DNA of 64,000 nt from Rhodospirillaceae bacterium (GTDB lineage Bacteria; Pseudomonadota; Alphaproteobacteria; Rhodospirillales; UBA2165): assembly GCA_018674495.1 (NCBI GenBank), contig JABHAA010000121.1, positions 27,446 to 91,445 of the forward strand, given 5' to 3'. A model generated the notes under the pieces. It saw only the letters and a list, made by a program, of their open reading frames with translations, did no database searches and was not told the origin of the DNA. Shown in pieces: positions 10,339-22,687 of the stretch; the stretch's first letter is position 1; each line of letters starts with the position of its first letter. A program made the position numbers and the translations under genes.

Positions 10339-11112
10339 TCAACCGGCGTTCCGCTGATGCAACAGATAGAGCCCGCGTAAAGTAAGGTACTGATCGCAAT
10401 GCTGGATGGTTTCGGTGGCCTCGGCAAACAAAGGCGCCAGACCGCCGGTGGCAACAACCGTGAGATCGGCGCCATATTCATCGCGAATGCGCGCCGCCAG
10501 CCCTTCGATAATCGCGACGTGGCCCCAGAAGATGCCAGACTGCATGGCCGACACTGTGCCGGTGCCGATTACCTTGTCCGGCCTATCGACGGCAACCCGG
10601 GGCAATTGCGCGGCGCCCAGATGCAACGCTTCCAGTGATAGGTTGATGCCTGGATAGATCACCCCGCCCCTGTAATCGCCGTTGGCATCTACCACGTCAA
10701 AAGTGGTGGCGGTGCCGAAATCGAGAACCAGAAGCGGGCCATCGTAAGATGCGTGCGCCGCCACCGCATTGCACAAACGATCGGCGCCGACCTCGTTCGG
10801 ATTGTCGATCAGAACTCCAATGCCCAGGTCCACGTCCGATTTGCCGACCGCCAGGGGCGTGCAGTGGAAATATTTCTCGCACAGGGTTTGCAGATGCACC
10901 AGATTGGCCGGAACCACGGTGGCGATAATGGCTCTATTGATATTATCCTGCGCGATATCATCGCCTTGCATGAGCTGGCCGAGCCAGACGCCGAACTCAT
11001 CGGCGGTGCGATTGGCGCTGGTGGCGGCGCGCCATTCACCGATAACCTCGCCATCATCGTCAAAGACGGCGAAGACCACATTGGTGTTCCCTGAATCAAT
11101 GGCCAACAGCAT
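10339..11112 (-). CDS. coaX: Type III pantothenate kinase
   Basis: Phosphorylates pantothenate in the first step of coenzyme A synthesis. 257 residues, ASKHA fold. The N-terminus MLLAIDSGNTNVVFAVFDDD carries the phosphate-1 motif with the catalytic Asp6; DFGTATTFDVVD is the phosphate-2 region; GGVIYPGI and GLAPLFAEAT match the CoaX adenosine region. No feedback-sensitive CoaA-type kinase is seen here. The birA-coaX-rnj order downstream of nuoN is a common alphaproteobacterial arrangement, with a 13-bp gap to birA and 2 bp to rnj. Confidence 0.95.
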   Translation of the reverse strand: MLLAIDSGNTNVVFAVFDDDGEVIGEWRAATSANRTADEFGVWLGQLMQGDDIAQDNINRAIIATVVPANLVHLQTLCEKYFHCTPLAVGKSDVDLGIGVLIDNPNEVGADRLCNAVAAHASYDGPLLVLDFGTATTFDVVDANGDYRGGVIYPGINLSLEALHLGAAQLPRVAVDRPDKVIGTGTVSAMQSGIFWGHVAIIEGLAARIRDEYGADLTVVATGGLAPLFAEATETIQHCDQYLTLRGLYLLHQRNAG

Positions 11113-11125
11113 TTACCGGTACTTC

Positions 11126-11869
11126 CTATTCCTGGCCGGCGAAAAAAACATCGCCGGAATCAAGCCGTTCAATCTTGCCGGCCCGATCTAATAGAAGTGC
11201 GCCGCTTTCGTCCAGACCGTGGAAAGCGCCGGAGACATCGCCGTCCGCGCGGCGCACCCGGAGCGGGGTTCCGGGCGGGTGAGATTTCGCCAGCCAAGCC
11301 TCGCGGATGGGCTGAAATCCCTCCTCCCGCCAGCGTCCGTACCAATGCTCGAAGCGGCTACAGAAAGCGGCCAGCGCGTCTTCCGGCAAGGCCGTGGCAC
11401 CAGCGGCTTTGAGAGAGGTTGCCGGAAACTCGGTGCCGTCCGGATGCGAAGCCAGGTTAAGGCCGATCCCGGCCACCACCCAGTCAACAGCGCCATCGCG
11501 TAATGATGATTCCATCAAAATACCGCCAACCTTTTTGCCCGCCGCCAAAATGTCATTGGGCCATTTGAGGCTTAAGTCCAAATTGTTGCTGAGAGATGCT
11601 AGCGTTTCAAGGCCCGCCAGTGGCACTGCGAAGCCGATTTCAGCGGCCCTATCTGGGGCGCAATCGGGGCGTAGCAGAACAGAGCAAAACAAATTGCCGG
11701 GCTCTGATATCCAAAGCCGGTTCTGGCGACCGCGCCCCGCGGTTTGGCTGTGCGCCCAGACAAGGGTGCCGTCCGGCGCGCCGTCTTCTGCGGCCAAGCG
11801 CTTGGCTTCGTCGTTGGTGCTGGCGAGGCTTTCGTGTTCCGCCAGAGTAAACCAGGGCGGGAGTATCAA
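11126..11869 (-). CDS. birA: Biotin--[acetyl-CoA-carboxylase] ligase
   Basis: Attaches biotin to the carrier protein of acetyl-CoA carboxylase and other biotin enzymes. 247 residues, so a ligase-only form without the DNA-binding N-terminal repressor domain of E. coli BirA. The biotinyl-AMP loop GRGRQNRLW is at about residues 46-54, followed by KWPNDIL and GKKVGGILME, then a short C-terminal SH3-like domain. It overlaps the nuoN stop by 4 bp, so it is translationally coupled to the complex I operon. Confidence 0.95.
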   Translation of the reverse strand: MILPPWFTLAEHESLASTNDEAKRLAAEDGAPDGTLVWAHSQTAGRGRQNRLWISEPGNLFCSVLLRPDCAPDRAAEIGFAVPLAGLETLASLSNNLDLSLKWPNDILAAGKKVGGILMESSLRDGAVDWVVAGIGLNLASHPDGTEFPATSLKAAGATALPEDALAAFCSRFEHWYGRWREEGFQPIREAWLAKSHPPGTPLRVRRADGDVSGAFHGLDESGALLLDRAGKIERLDSGDVFFAGQE

Positions 11870-13347
11870 TTGAAAAGCGAAGCCGTCGCCGCCGCTGCGC
11901 TATCCAGCAACGGGACCGGCAGCAAAATAAAGAACAGGATGAAGATTGAGGACACCACCAGGATGCTTTTCATCTCAAAGCTGACTGGGCCGTCGAACTC
12001 CTCTTCCGGAGCGTCGAAATACATGATCTTGACGATGCGCAGGTAATAGAACGCGGCCACCACGCTTGCCAGGACGCCAATGATCGCCAGGGTGAACAGC
12101 TCCGCCCGGATCGCCGCTTGGAACACGTACAGCTTGCCGAGGAACCCGGCCAATGGTGGAATGCCGGCCATGGAGAACATGAAGATGCCAAGAGCTAGCG
12201 CCAGTGCCGGGTTGGATTTTCCGAGCCCTGCGAGGGCTGAGATATCTTCAACATGACGTCCCTGGCGGCGCATCAAAAGGATACAGGCAAAGGTGCCGAT
12301 ATTCATAAACATATAAATAGCGAGGTAGACCAGCATGCCTTCGACGCCGCTGGCGCTGATTTCGGCATCGCCGGAATGGCCGGCCGCTGCCAGACCGATC
12401 AGCGCATAACCCATATTACCGATGGACGAATAGGCCATCAGCCGCTTGATGTTGGTCTGGTTGATGGCGGCAAAGGCGCCGAGCAGCATGGAAGCCACCG
12501 AAATGAATATGATCACCTGCTGCCACTGGTCACTCAAATCGCCGAACGGGCCGACCATGATGCGGATGAACAATGCCATGGCCGCGATCTTCGGTGCCAC
12601 CGCGAACAAGGCCGTGACCGGTGTCGGCGCGCCTTCATAGACGTCCGGCGTCCACATATGGAAAGGCACGGCGGACACCTTGAACGCCAATCCGGCGATG
12701 ATGAAGACAATACCGATGGTAACGCCTAGCGGCACTCCATGTTCTGCGTCGCCGTGGAACAGTTTGGCCAATGCATCGAACCCGGTGGAGCCGGAAAAGC
12801 CGTAAACGAGGCTCATGCCATAGAGCAACAAACCCGACGCCAATGCGCCGAGGACAAAATATTTGAGCCCGGCTTCCGCCGAACGGCTGCTGTCCCGCTG
12901 GAAAGATGCGATCACATAGAGCGATAGGCTCTGCAATTCAATGCCGAGATAGAGCGCGATCAAATCGTTGGCCGAAATCATCATCAGCATGCCGAGGGCG
13001 GCAAGCACCACGAGAACCGGAAATTCGAAGCGGAATATTTTGTTTGTTTCGAGATATTCGCGGCTCATCAAAATGGCCGCCGCCGCCGACAGCAGAACCA
13101 GCGCCTTCATATAAACCGCGAAGGTATCGACAATGAAGGTGCCGCCGAAGGTAACGGCACGCCCATCGGTAACCAGCCCCACCATGACAATGGTGAACAG
13201 CAAAACCAGGATCGATGCATAAGACACCGTGCGCGCGGCGGCGCTTTCCCGTGAAAAGACGCCGAGCATCAATAAAACCATGGCGGCAGCGGCGAGAAAT
13301 ATCTCCGGCAAGGCCAGGGTCAGATCGGGGAATGCCAATTGGGTCAT
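11866..13347 (-). CDS. nuoN: NADH-quinone oxidoreductase subunit N
   Basis: Antiporter-like proton-pumping membrane subunit of complex I. 493 residues and about 14 membrane helices, with the Mrp-type core segment VSAVPFHMWTPDVYEGAPTP and conserved helix lysines (for example in IKRLMAYSSIGNMGYALIGL). Last nuo gene of the operon; overlaps birA by 4 bp and follows nuoM after 10 bp. Confidence 0.97.
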   Translation of the reverse strand: MTQLAFPDLTLALPEIFLAAAAMVLLMLGVFSRESAAARTVSYASILVLLFTIVMVGLVTDGRAVTFGGTFIVDTFAVYMKALVLLSAAAAILMSREYLETNKIFRFEFPVLVVLAALGMLMMISANDLIALYLGIELQSLSLYVIASFQRDSSRSAEAGLKYFVLGALASGLLLYGMSLVYGFSGSTGFDALAKLFHGDAEHGVPLGVTIGIVFIIAGLAFKVSAVPFHMWTPDVYEGAPTPVTALFAVAPKIAAMALFIRIMVGPFGDLSDQWQQVIIFISVASMLLGAFAAINQTNIKRLMAYSSIGNMGYALIGLAAAGHSGDAEISASGVEGMLVYLAIYMFMNIGTFACILLMRRQGRHVEDISALAGLGKSNPALALALGIFMFSMAGIPPLAGFLGKLYVFQAAIRAELFTLAIIGVLASVVAAFYYLRIVKIMYFDAPEEEFDGPVSFEMKSILVVSSIFILFFILLPVPLLDSAAAATASLFN

Positions 13348-13357
13348 GTGCGCGCCC

Positions 13358-14875
13358 TCACTTTGCCGCTACCGAAGCGGCGCCTTGAGCCGCCGCCAGC
13401 GCGCTTTCATAACGCTCGATCAAATTTTCCACGGACACATGCATCACGGCCAGGAACGGTTCCGGATAAATTCCCATGATGAAGACAATCAGCAGCAGGG
13501 GCGCAAAGACCGCAATTTCCCGCCCGTTCATATCGCGGATGGCGGCCAGGCTTTCCTTGGTCAATTGCCCAAATATTACCCGGCGATAAAGATAGAGCAT
13601 GTAGACGGCGCCCAATATCACGCCGGTGGCCGCCAGCAATGCCACCCAGGCGTTGACCTGGAAGGTGCCAGTCAGCACCAGGAACTCGCCAACAAAACCG
13701 GACGTGCCAGGCAAGCCCACGGACGCCAACATGAAGACCATGAACACTAGGGCATAGGACGGCATGCGGTGCACCAGCCCGCCATAATCGGCAATCTCGC
13801 GGGAATGGATGCGGTCATAGACAACGCCGACGATCAGGAACAACGCGGCCGAGACAACGCCGTGGCTCAGCATCTGGACAATTGCTCCCTCGACCGCCTG
13901 AATGTTGGCGGCAAAGGCGCCCATGGTGACAAACCCCATATGGGCCACAGATGAATAGGCGATCAGCTTTTTCATGTCCTCTTGGGCCAGGGCCACCAAG
14001 GAGGTGTAGATGATGGCGATCACCGACAGGGTGAAGATCAAGGGCGTGAAATCGGCGGACGCGATGGGGAACATGGGCAGCGAGAAACGTAAGAAGCCGT
14101 AGCCGCCGAACTTCAACAATACGCCCGCCAGGATAACCGAGCCCGCCGTCGGCGCCTCTACATGCGCGTCGGGCAGCCAGGTATGCACCGGCCACATGGG
14201 CATCTTGACCGCGAACGATGCAAAGAACGCCAGCCACAGCCATGGCTGCAAGCCCAGCGGGAAATCATGCGTTAGCAGCACCGTCATGTCGGCGGTGCCA
14301 GCCTCGAAAATCATGGTCAGGATGGCAAGCAGCATCAGCACCGATCCGGCCAGCGTAAACAGGAAGAACTTGAAGGCCGCGTAATTCCGCCTCGGCCCGC
14401 CCCAGACGCCGATGATGATGAACATCGGGATCAACACGCCCTCGAAGAAGACGTAGAAGAGGATCAGATCCAGCGACGAGAACATACCCACCATCAAGGT
14501 TTCCAGGACCAAAAAGGCGATCATGAATTCTTTGACCCGCTCGGTGATCGACACCCAGCTCGCCGCGATACAAAGCACCGTCAGCAGCGTTGCCAGAATG
14601 ATAAAGAACATCGATATGCCGTCGATGCCGAGATGATAGGTGAGCCCGAGGCCCGGCATCCATTCCACCTTTTCGACAAACTGGAAGTCGGCGGTGGAAT
14701 TATCGAAATTGATCCAAAGGCCAAGTGAGACGGCGAAAGTGATCAATGATGTCCAGAGCGCGCCGGAGCGGGCATTGCGGGCCACGGTTTCCACATCGCC
14801 CCGGATCAGGAGGATGAAAAACACGCCCAAGAGCGGCAGGAACGTGACGACGCTGAGCCAGGGAAAATTTGTCAT
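13358..14875 (-). CDS. nuoM: NADH-quinone oxidoreductase subunit M
   Basis: Second antiporter-like subunit of the membrane arm. 505 residues; the proton-channel glutamate region and the lysine segments are present ([20 protein letters not shown] and [17 protein letters not shown]). Pairs with NuoL and NuoN to pump protons. It starts 1 bp after the nuoL stop, showing tight coupling. Confidence 0.98.
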   Translation of the reverse strand: MTNFPWLSVVTFLPLLGVFFILLIRGDVETVARNARSGALWTSLITFAVSLGLWINFDNSTADFQFVEKVEWMPGLGLTYHLGIDGISMFFIILATLLTVLCIAASWVSITERVKEFMIAFLVLETLMVGMFSSLDLILFYVFFEGVLIPMFIIIGVWGGPRRNYAAFKFFLFTLAGSVLMLLAILTMIFEAGTADMTVLLTHDFPLGLQPWLWLAFFASFAVKMPMWPVHTWLPDAHVEAPTAGSVILAGVLLKFGGYGFLRFSLPMFPIASADFTPLIFTLSVIAIIYTSLVALAQEDMKKLIAYSSVAHMGFVTMGAFAANIQAVEGAIVQMLSHGVVSAALFLIVGVVYDRIHSREIADYGGLVHRMPSYALVFMVFMLASVGLPGTSGFVGEFLVLTGTFQVNAWVALLAATGVILGAVYMLYLYRRVIFGQLTKESLAAIRDMNGREIAVFAPLLLIVFIMGIYPEPFLAVMHVSVENLIERYESALAAAQGAASVAAK

Positions 14876-14876
14876 G

Positions 14877-16832
14877 TCAGCCTCCCACCACCAGGAACCA
14901 GGTTACCAAACCGGCGATACCCAGCAGCATGGCGAAGGCGTAGTGATAGAGATAGCCGCTTTGCACAGCCCCGGCGCGGCGCGCGATATCGCGGACTGCG
15001 GCGGCGATGCCGTCCGGCCCGACGCCATCGATCAGATCTCCGTCGCCGGATTTCCAGAAGCCGCGCCCCAAAACGAAAGCCGGGCGCACAAACAAAATGT
15101 CGTACAGTTCGTCGAAATACCATTTGTTGAGCACGAACCGGTAGGTGCGGGCAAATCCGCTGGCCAATGCTTTCGGCAGATCTGGCGCAAACATATACAT
15201 CACATAGGCCAGCAATATGCCCGCCAGCCCAACCACCAGCGGCGCAAATTTAACCCACAGCGGCACATGATGGGCGTCTTCCAGGGCCTTGTGACTTTCC
15301 AAAACGAACAGGGAATTGCCCCAGAATTCGGGCGCCGCCTCGCCGACGAAGAAGGTAAAGAGCGCAAAGCCGGCAAAGATGGCGCCGAGGGCCAGCACCG
15401 CCAGCGGGATCAACATCACCTTGGGCGATTCATGCACATGCGCCAATGTCACCTCGTCGGCCCGGGACGTTCCATGGAAAGTCATGATCAACAGGCGCCA
15501 GGAATAGAACGCGGTCAGGAAGGCGGCGACGATGCCCAGCCAGAAAGCATATTGGCCGACGCCGGTATTGGCGGCAAAGGCCGCTTCCAGCACGATATCT
15601 TTGGAAAAGAACCCCGCGAACGGCCAGATACCCGCCAAGGCGAGACTGCCAATCCACATCAGCACATAGGTCACCGGAATCAATTTGTAGAGCCCGCCCA
15701 TCTTGCGCATGTCCTGCTCGTCCGACATGGCGTGGATTACCGAGCCAGCGCCGAGGAACAGAAGCGCCTTGAAAAACGCGTGCGTGATCAAATGGAACAT
15801 GCCCGCCGAATAGGCCGATACGCCTAGAGCGAAGAACATATAGCCCAGCTGCGACATGGTGGAATAGGCGATCACCCGTTTGATGTCGTTTTGCACGCAG
15901 CCGATGGTGGCCGCGAAGATGGCGGTCGAGGCGCCGACGATCACCACCACATTGAGGGCTATCTCCGACTGCTCGAACAACGGTGATAGGCGCGCCACCA
16001 TAAAGACACCGGCGGTAACCATAGTGGCGGCGTGAATCAGGGCGGAGACCGGTGTCGGGCCTTCCATGGCGTCCGGCAGCCAGGTATGCAGGCCAAGCTG
16101 TGCCGACTTGCCCATGGCACCCACGAATAGAAGTAAGCAGATCACCGTCAGGGCGTGGAATTCGCCGCCGAAGACCTGCATGGTGGCGCCGGCTTTTTCG
16201 CCAGCGAGGCCGAAAATGGTGTCGAAGGAGACGCTATCAAACAGCATGAAGGTTGCGAAGATACCGAGTGCAAAGCCGAAGTCGCCAACTCGGTTGACCA
16301 CAAAGGCCTTGATGGCGGCGGCGTTGGCGGCGGGCCGGTCGTACCAGAAGCCAATCAACAGGTAGGAGGCCAGGCCAACCCCTTCCCAGCCGAAGAACAG
16401 TTGCACCAGATTGTTGGCCGAAACCAGCATCAGCATAAAAAATGTGAACAGGCTGAGATAACCCATGAAGCGGGGAATGCCCGGATCGTGGCCCATATAG
16501 CCGATGGAATAGACATGGATCATCGAGGAGACCACGGTGACCATGGTAACCATGACGATGGACAAGGTGTCGGACCGCAATTCCCATGAAAATTCCAGGC
16601 TGCCAGAATCGATCCAGGTGAAAATCTCTACCGCCTGGGTGTTGCCGCCGGAAACAATATCCATGAGAGCGAAGATGGCCGCCACCGCCGCCAATAGCAT
16701 GGCGCCCGACGTCACCCACTGGGCGGCGCGATCCAGACCGGGCCCCCGATCCTCAGCCCCATGTTTGGCGAAGGCCAAGACGCCGGCGATGATGGCGCCA
16801 ATCAAGGGTAAGAAAACGGCTGCAAGATACAT
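14877..16832 (-). CDS. nuoL: NADH-quinone oxidoreductase subunit L
   Basis: Distal antiporter-like subunit with the long lateral helix at the C-terminus. 651 residues. The conserved core ([20 protein letters not shown] and [20 protein letters not shown]) is intact. N-terminus [20 protein letters not shown] matches the family. Separated from nuoK by 7 bp. Confidence 0.98.
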   Translation of the reverse strand: MYLAAVFLPLIGAIIAGVLAFAKHGAEDRGPGLDRAAQWVTSGAMLLAAVAAIFALMDIVSGGNTQAVEIFTWIDSGSLEFSWELRSDTLSIVMVTMVTVVSSMIHVYSIGYMGHDPGIPRFMGYLSLFTFFMLMLVSANNLVQLFFGWEGVGLASYLLIGFWYDRPAANAAAIKAFVVNRVGDFGFALGIFATFMLFDSVSFDTIFGLAGEKAGATMQVFGGEFHALTVICLLLFVGAMGKSAQLGLHTWLPDAMEGPTPVSALIHAATMVTAGVFMVARLSPLFEQSEIALNVVVIVGASTAIFAATIGCVQNDIKRVIAYSTMSQLGYMFFALGVSAYSAGMFHLITHAFFKALLFLGAGSVIHAMSDEQDMRKMGGLYKLIPVTYVLMWIGSLALAGIWPFAGFFSKDIVLEAAFAANTGVGQYAFWLGIVAAFLTAFYSWRLLIMTFHGTSRADEVTLAHVHESPKVMLIPLAVLALGAIFAGFALFTFFVGEAAPEFWGNSLFVLESHKALEDAHHVPLWVKFAPLVVGLAGILLAYVMYMFAPDLPKALASGFARTYRFVLNKWYFDELYDILFVRPAFVLGRGFWKSGDGDLIDGVGPDGIAAAVRDIARRAGAVQSGYLYHYAFAMLLGIAGLVTWFLVVGG

Positions 16833-16839
16833 ATGCTCC

Positions 16840-17151
16840 CTACCCTTTCATGATGTGAATGTCTTCGACGGCGATGGAGCCGCGATTACGGAAATAGACC
16901 ACCAGGATGGCAAGACCGATAGCCGCCTCGCCGGCCGCCACGGTCAGTACGAACAGGGCGAATACCTGGCCTACCAGATCGCCGAGATGGGCGGAGAAGG
17001 CAACCAGATTGATATTCACGGCCAGCAAAATCAGCTCGATCGACATCAAAATAATGATCACGTTTTTGCGGTTCAAGAATATGCCGAACACGCCGAGCGT
17101 AAACAGGATGGCGGCCAGGGTCAGGTAATGGGCGAGACCGATTTCTAACAT
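16840..17151 (-). CDS. nuoK: NADH-quinone oxidoreductase subunit K
   Basis: Small three-helix membrane subunit (103 residues) with the two buried glutamates of the E-channel visible in [11 protein letters not shown] and [13 protein letters not shown]. Overlaps the nuoJ stop by one base. It links the quinone module to the antiporter subunits. Confidence 0.98.
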   Translation of the reverse strand: MLEIGLAHYLTLAAILFTLGVFGIFLNRKNVIIILMSIELILLAVNINLVAFSAHLGDLVGQVFALFVLTVAAGEAAIGLAILVVYFRNRGSIAVEDIHIMKG

Positions 17152-17765
17152 CAGATGCCGCTCCCCGTCGGTACGTCCTTGACCTCAACCGTGTCTTCGG
17201 GGCGCCGATTTATTTGATCGGAAATGCGCTGTTTGTGGACCCCTGAGCGCGTCCGGTGGGTGAGCACAATGGCGCCGATCATGGCGACCAAAAGGATCAT
17301 GCCTGCCGCCTCGAAGAAATAGACATAGTTGGTATAGATAATCTCGCCGAGCGCTTCGGTGTTGCTAACCGCGCCGCCTTTTGGGATCGGCGCGGCAAAA
17401 TGCTCGGACGCTTCGGGCGAAAACACGAAGCCGCCGAGGACGATGGCCAGCTCCAACAACAGGATTAACCCAATAATGCCGCCGAGGGGCAGATATTGCA
17501 GGAACCCTTCGCGCAATTCGGCGAACGAGATATCCAGCATCATGACCACGAACATGAACAGCACCGCAACCGCGCCCACATAAACAACCACCAGGATCAT
17601 CGCCAGGAACTCGGCGCCCAGCAAAACGAATAAAGCCGCCGAGTTGAAAAATGCCAGGATCAGGAACAGCACCGAATGCACAGGATTGCGCGCCGATACC
17701 ACCATCACCGCGGCGGCGACGGTCATGATCGCAAACAGATAGAAGGCCAGCGCCTGAACAATCAT
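17151..17765 (-). CDS. nuoJ: NADH-quinone oxidoreductase subunit J
   Basis: Five-helix membrane subunit, 204 residues. The pi-bulge region [20 protein letters not shown] is conserved. The C-terminal hydrophilic tail ([20 protein letters not shown]) is the form seen in alphaproteobacteria. A 63-bp gap separates it from nuoI; nothing else was recognised in that gap. Confidence 0.97.
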   Translation of the reverse strand: MIVQALAFYLFAIMTVAAAVMVVSARNPVHSVLFLILAFFNSAALFVLLGAEFLAMILVVVYVGAVAVLFMFVVMMLDISFAELREGFLQYLPLGGIIGLILLLELAIVLGGFVFSPEASEHFAAPIPKGGAVSNTEALGEIIYTNYVYFFEAAGMILLVAMIGAIVLTHRTRSGVHKQRISDQINRRPEDTVEVKDVPTGSGI

Positions 17766-17828
17766 GCCCGCCTCGACAATATTTGGTTTTGATCTCGCAA
17801 CATTTTCATCATCCTCATGACCGCCCGC

Positions 17829-18317
17829 CTAACGATAGGGCGCGTCGGCTTCAAGCCGGGCAGCCAGTTCGGTCTCCCACCTATCACCGTTCGAAAGCAG
17901 CTTGTCCTTGTCGTAGAGCAGCTCTTCGCGGGTCTCGGCGGCAAATTCAAAATTCGGTCCCTCGACGATGGCGTCTACCGGGCATGCCTCCTGGCAGAAG
18001 CCGCAATAGATGCACTTCACCATGTCGATATCGTAGCGCGTCGTCCGCCTCGATCCATCGTCCCTCGGCTCGGCCTCGATGGTAATTGCCTGGGCCGGGC
18101 AGATCGCCTCGCACAGCTTGCAGGCAATGCAGCGTTCCTCGCCATTGGGATAACGACGGAGCGCGTGCTCACCTCGGAAGCGGGGGCTGAGGACGCCTTT
18201 TTCATATGGGTAATTCAAGGTCACCTTGGGCCGGAAGAAATAACGCAATGTTAGCGCCATGCCCGATACCAGTTCGGCCAGGAATATGGCGCGCGCGCCG
18301 CGGTCAAGATAGTTCAT
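17829..18317 (-). CDS. nuoI: NADH-quinone oxidoreductase subunit I (two [4Fe-4S])
   Basis: Ferredoxin-like peripheral-arm subunit that binds clusters N6a and N6b. Two CxxCxxCxxxCP motifs are seen: [12 protein letters not shown] and [12 protein letters not shown]. 162 residues from the ATG at 18317 ([19 protein letters not shown]), 4 bp after the nuoH stop; a longer frame begins inside nuoH and is unlikely to be used. Confidence 0.97.
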   Translation of the reverse strand: MNYLDRGARAIFLAELVSGMALTLRYFFRPKVTLNYPYEKGVLSPRFRGEHALRRYPNGEERCIACKLCEAICPAQAITIEAEPRDDGSRRTTRYDIDMVKCIYCGFCQEACPVDAIVEGPNFEFAAETREELLYDKDKLLSNGDRWETELAARLEADAPYR

Positions 18318-18321
18318 AGCC

Positions 18322-19344
18322 TTATCCCTTCCCCAGCAAATCGATATCAAAGCCAACGACGAAACCAGCGACGATCACCACGGAGGCCAAGGAGATCGGC
18401 AGGAACACTTTCCAGCCCAAACGCATTAATTGGTCATACCGGTAGCGCGGGAATGTGGCCCGCACCCACAAGAATATGAACAGGCAAAAGGCGATTTTGG
18501 CGGCGAACCAAACCGGACCCGGTATCCAGGTAAAGGGCGCAATGCCGAACGGCGGCAGCCAGCCACCCAAAAACAGGATGGTGGTCATCGACGCCATCAG
18601 GATCATATTGGCGTATTCGCCGAGGAAAAACAGCGCAAACGTCATCGCCGAATATTCCACATTGTAGCCCGACACCAACTCCGCTTCCGCTTCGGGCATA
18701 TCGAACGGATGGCGGTTTGTCTCGGCCAAGGTGGAGATGAAAAAGATCACCGCCATGGGGAACATGGGCACCACAAACCAGATGGAATTTTCCTGGGCGC
18801 GCACGATATCGCTCAAGTTCAGCGATCCTGAAACAAGCAACACGGTAATGATGATGAAACCCATGGACACTTCGTAGGACACCATCTGCGCTGCCGAGCG
18901 CAATGACCCCAGGAACGCATATTTGGAATTCGAGGCCCAACCGGCCATTAGAATGCCATAGACGCCGAGTGATGAAATGGCGAACAGGAAAAGAATGCCC
19001 ACATTGATGTCCGCCAAGACCAGCCCGTCGCCGACCGGTATCACCGCCCAGGCAACCAGCGCCAGAACAAAGGTCATCATCGGCGCCAATATAAAGACGC
19101 CCCGGTTGGCGCCGGTCGGGATGATGGTTTCCTTGAAGAACAGCTTCATGCCGTCGGCGATGGGTTGCAACAAACCGTACGGTCCGACCACGTTTGGGCC
19201 GCGCCGCAAATGCATGGCGGCGATCACCTTGCGTTCGAAATAGGTAAGGTAGGCTACGCCAAGCAGCAACGGCACGATGATGGCGATCACCTTGATGGCG
19301 ATCCAGACCACCGGCCAGAGATATGCCCACCAAAACTCAACCAT
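18322..19344 (-). CDS. nuoH: NADH-quinone oxidoreductase subunit H
   Basis: Membrane subunit that forms the quinone chamber with NuoB and NuoD. 340 residues, about 8 helices. [20 protein letters not shown] and the acidic quinone-site loop [20 protein letters not shown] are textbook NuoH. Its start overlaps the nuoG end by 8 bp. Confidence 0.98.
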   Translation of the reverse strand: MVEFWWAYLWPVVWIAIKVIAIIVPLLLGVAYLTYFERKVIAAMHLRRGPNVVGPYGLLQPIADGMKLFFKETIIPTGANRGVFILAPMMTFVLALVAWAVIPVGDGLVLADINVGILFLFAISSLGVYGILMAGWASNSKYAFLGSLRSAAQMVSYEVSMGFIIITVLLVSGSLNLSDIVRAQENSIWFVVPMFPMAVIFFISTLAETNRHPFDMPEAEAELVSGYNVEYSAMTFALFFLGEYANMILMASMTTILFLGGWLPPFGIAPFTWIPGPVWFAAKIAFCLFIFLWVRATFPRYRYDQLMRLGWKVFLPISLASVVIVAGFVVGFDIDLLGKG

Positions 19345-21400
19345 CGGTACCGGTCCTGGGCGCAGAGCCTTGCAGAATTTCGCTGATGCAGCGGGCCATG
19401 GTTTCCGATGCCCGGCTGATCGGATCGGTTATGTAATAGTTTTCAATCTCGCTGTTGAAATCATCGCTGGATAAAGCGCCGGCCTCGCCGAAGGTGCCCC
19501 AATCAGCGCGGATGATATCATCGATGGCGCCGAACACGGGGTTCGCCATGGTCATTTTTTCGCGCAAATCAGACAAGGTATCGTAAGGCAAAGTTTTGCC
19601 GAGAACGGCGGACAGAGCGCGAATGATGGCCCAATCTTCGCGCGCATCGCCTGGCGGGAAAGTGGCCAGTTGGGCGCGCTGGGCGCGGCCCTCGGTATTT
19701 ACATAGGTGGCGTTCTTTTCCGTATAGGCGGCGCCGGGCAATATCACGTCGGCCCGGTGCGCACCGGCATCGCCGTGATGGCCCTGATAAATCACAAAGG
19801 CATCGCCGAGGCGGCTCATATCGATCTCGTCGGCGCCCAACAGATACACCGCTTCGATGGCCCCCGATGCGGCACCGTCCAAAATGGCGTTGGTGCCGAG
19901 CCCACTTGCCCCGGGCAGGAAACCCACTTCGATGCCGCCGACCCGGGCGGCCCGGGAATGCAGCATGTTGAAACCGTTCCAGCCATCTCTGACCGCGCCG
20001 GATGATTCGGCGATTGCGCGAGCGGCGGCCAAAACGGCGGCGCCATCGGGCCGCGCCACTGCACCGGCGGCAAGGATGATCATCGGCTTCGATGCGTCTT
20101 TGAGAACCCCGGCGAATGGCGATGTACCATCTGTAATGGCGGCCAACGCATCAGTTCCGGCGCCCAGATGCTCATAGCGGTAAGTCAGCTCCAACGCCTC
20201 GCCGATAACGCCGATGGAGAGACCGCCTTCCAGATAGCGCTTACGGATACGGGCGTTCAGCACCGGCGCTTCCCATCTGGGGTTAGAGCCAATGATCAGG
20301 ATGGCGTCGGCTTCATCGATACCGGCGATTGTTGAATTGAACAGATGACCGGCGCGGGCGCCCTCGCCTATGGACGCGCCGTCCTGGCGGCAATCGATAT
20401 TGTTAGAGCCCAGCGCCGCCATCAAATCTTTGAGCGCGGCCATGGCTTCGGTGTCCACCAGATCACCGGCAAGGGCCGCGAATTTGGCTCCATCCATACC
20501 ATCCAGCCGGCCCGCAATGGCGGCAAAGGCCTGATCCCAGCTCACAGGGGCCAGCTTACCATCTTTGCGCACATAGGGTTTGTCCAGCCTTTGCCGGGCC
20601 AGCCCGTCATTGGCAAAGCGGCCCTTGTCGGACAGCCATTCCTCATTCACATCGTCATTGTTACGGGGCAGGATACGCATAACGCCGGGGCCGCGCGCAT
20701 CGACGCGGATGTTGGCCCCGAGGGCATCCATCACATCGATGCTTTCGGTCTTGCTCAGTTCCCATGAGCGCGCCATGAAGGCATAGGGCTTCGAAGTCAA
20801 CGCACCGACCGGGCAAAGGTCGATCATGTTGCCCGACAATTCGGAAGTCAGAGCTTTCTCTACATAGGTGCCGATTTCCATGTGTTCGCCGCGACCGGTG
20901 GCGCCCAGTTCCGGAACGCCCGCCACTTCGGTGGCGAAACGGACGCAGCGGGTACAATGGATGCAGCGGGTCATGATGGTTTTCACCAACGGCCCCAAAT
21001 TTTTGTCGTCGACGGCGCGCTTGCTCTCGCCGAAGCGGGAGCGGTCATAGCCGTAGCCCACGGCTTGGTCCTGCAAGTCGCACTCGCCGCCCTGATCGCA
21101 GATCGGGCAATCCAGCGGGTGATTGATGAGCAGAAATTCCATCACCCCTTCGCGGGCCTTTTTGACCAGATCGGTATCGGTGCGGATCACCATACCGTCG
21201 CCCACCGGCATGGCGCAGGATGCAATCGGTTTCGGCGCCCGCTCCATCTCGACCAGGCACATGCGGCAATTGCCGGCCACCGACAGGCGTTCGTGGAAAC
21301 AAAAGCGCGGGATTTCCTTGCCGGCCAGCTCGCAGGCCTGCAACACCGTCAGACCGGCCTCGACCTCCAATTCGATATCATCGATGGTGATTTTTGGCAT
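19337..21400 (-). CDS. nuoG: NADH-quinone oxidoreductase subunit G
   Basis: Large iron-sulfur subunit of the NADH-dehydrogenase arm, 687 residues. N-terminal [2Fe-2S] ferredoxin domain ([20 protein letters not shown]), the His/Cys cluster motif ([19 protein letters not shown]) and [11 protein letters not shown] for the next [4Fe-4S] cluster. The rest is a degenerate molybdopterin-oxidoreductase fold. The length matches the alphaproteobacterial/mitochondrial NDUFS1 type rather than the longer E. coli form. Confidence 0.97.
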   Translation of the reverse strand: MPKITIDDIELEVEAGLTVLQACELAGKEIPRFCFHERLSVAGNCRMCLVEMERAPKPIASCAMPVGDGMVIRTDTDLVKKAREGVMEFLLINHPLDCPICDQGGECDLQDQAVGYGYDRSRFGESKRAVDDKNLGPLVKTIMTRCIHCTRCVRFATEVAGVPELGATGRGEHMEIGTYVEKALTSELSGNMIDLCPVGALTSKPYAFMARSWELSKTESIDVMDALGANIRVDARGPGVMRILPRNNDDVNEEWLSDKGRFANDGLARQRLDKPYVRKDGKLAPVSWDQAFAAIAGRLDGMDGAKFAALAGDLVDTEAMAALKDLMAALGSNNIDCRQDGASIGEGARAGHLFNSTIAGIDEADAILIIGSNPRWEAPVLNARIRKRYLEGGLSIGVIGEALELTYRYEHLGAGTDALAAITDGTSPFAGVLKDASKPMIILAAGAVARPDGAAVLAAARAIAESSGAVRDGWNGFNMLHSRAARVGGIEVGFLPGASGLGTNAILDGAASGAIEAVYLLGADEIDMSRLGDAFVIYQGHHGDAGAHRADVILPGAAYTEKNATYVNTEGRAQRAQLATFPPGDAREDWAIIRALSAVLGKTLPYDTLSDLREKMTMANPVFGAIDDIIRADWGTFGEAGALSSDDFNSEIENYYITDPISRASETMARCISEILQGSAPRTGTDG

Positions 21401-21409
21401 GTCTGTCCC

Positions 21410-22687
21410 TTAAGCCGCCTGGCTCTTGGCTTGTTCGATGCGGGCTTCCAATTCAGGGCGGAAGTGGCGGATCAGACCCTGGATTGGCCAGGCCGCCGCG
21501 TCGCCAAGGGCGCAGATGGTGTGCCCTTCGATCTGGCGGGTGACTTGTTCCAACGTGTCAATCTCGTCCACGCTGGCCTCGCCCGATACCAGCCGCGCCA
21601 TCATGCGCGACATCCAGCCGGTGCCTTCCCGGCAGGGCGTGCACTGACCGCAGCTCTCATGCGTATAGAACGCCGACAGGCGCGCGATGGCGGCAATGAT
21701 ATCGGTGGATTGGTCCATGACCATGATCGCCGCCGTGCCGAGGCCCGATTGAACTTCGCGCAAGCTGTCAAAATCCATCAACACCGAATCGCAGATTGAG
21801 CGCGGCAGGCACGGCACCGAAGCGCCGCCCGGAATGATCGCCTTCAGATTTTCCCAGCCGCCGATGACGCCGCCCGCATGCACCTCAATCAACTCTTTCA
21901 AGGGCACGCTCATTTCTTCTTCAACGGTGCAGGGGTTGTTCACATGGCCGGAGATGTTGAACAATTTGGTGCCGGTATTGTTGGCGCGGCCGAGATTGGC
22001 GAACCATTCGTGGCCGCGGCGCAGGATGGTCGGCGCAACGGCGATGGTTTCCACATTATTGACCGTGGTCGGGCAACCATAGAGCCCGGAGTTAGCCGGG
22101 AACGGCGGCTTCAGGCGCGGCTGGCCCTTCTTGCCTTCCAGGCTTTCGATCAGCGCCGTTTCCTCGCCGCAGATATAGGCGCCCATGCCCCGGTGCACAT
22201 AACAATCGAAATCCCAGCCCGAACCACAGGCGTCCGGGCCGATCAAGCCGGCATCGTAGGCCTCGTCGATGGCGCTTTGCAGGGCTTCGGCTTCGCGGAA
22301 AAACTCGCCGCGTATATAGATGTAGGCCGCGTGGGCACCCATGGCGAAGCTGGCGATCAGGCAACCCTCGACCAATTTGTGCGGCTCGAAGCGCAATATT
22401 TCCCGATCCTTGCAGGTGCCGGGTTCACCCTCATCGGCGTTGACCACCAGATAATGGGGCCGCTCGCCGATCTCCTTGGGCATGAATGACCATTTCAGCC
22501 CGGCACCGAAGCCGGCGCCGCCGCGTCCCCGCAGGCCCGATTCCTTGACCTCATCGACAATCTGGTCGCGGCCCTTGGCCAGGATTTCGCTGGTCGCCGA
22601 CCAATCGCCGCGCGATTTCGCGCCGACCAGGCCGGCATCGCCAAGGCCATAGATATTGGTGAAGATGCGATCCGCGTCTTTAAGCAT
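21410..22687 (-). CDS. nuoF: NADH-quinone oxidoreductase subunit F (FMN, NADH site)
   Basis: Binds NADH and FMN and cluster N3. [16 protein letters not shown] is the nucleotide-binding loop; [15 protein letters not shown] carries three of the cluster cysteines, the fourth being in [10 protein letters not shown]. 425 residues from the ATG at 22687 ([14 protein letters not shown]), whose first base is the last base of the nuoE stop codon. An upstream start inside nuoE was rejected. Confidence 0.97.
   Translation of the reverse strand: MLKDADRIFTNIYGLGDAGLVGAKSRGDWSATSEILAKGRDQIVDEVKESGLRGRGGAGFGAGLKWSFMPKEIGERPHYLVVNADEGEPGTCKDREILRFEPHKLVEGCLIASFAMGAHAAYIYIRGEFFREAEALQSAIDEAYDAGLIGPDACGSGWDFDCYVHRGMGAYICGEETALIESLEGKKGQPRLKPPFPANSGLYGCPTTVNNVETIAVAPTILRRGHEWFANLGRANNTGTKLFNISGHVNNPCTVEEEMSVPLKELIEVHAGGVIGGWENLKAIIPGGASVPCLPRSICDSVLMDFDSLREVQSGLGTAAIMVMDQSTDIIAAIARLSAFYTHESCGQCTPCREGTGWMSRMMARLVSGEASVDEIDTLEQVTRQIEGHTICALGDAAAWPIQGLIRHFRPELEARIEQAKSQAA

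Noticed and set aside
14640..15827. 395-codon plus-strand frame across nuoM/nuoL
   Set aside because: Antisense to two intact complex I genes; no family features.
20882..21799. 305-codon plus-strand frame over nuoG/nuoF
   Set aside because: Shadow of intact iron-sulfur and FMN subunits.
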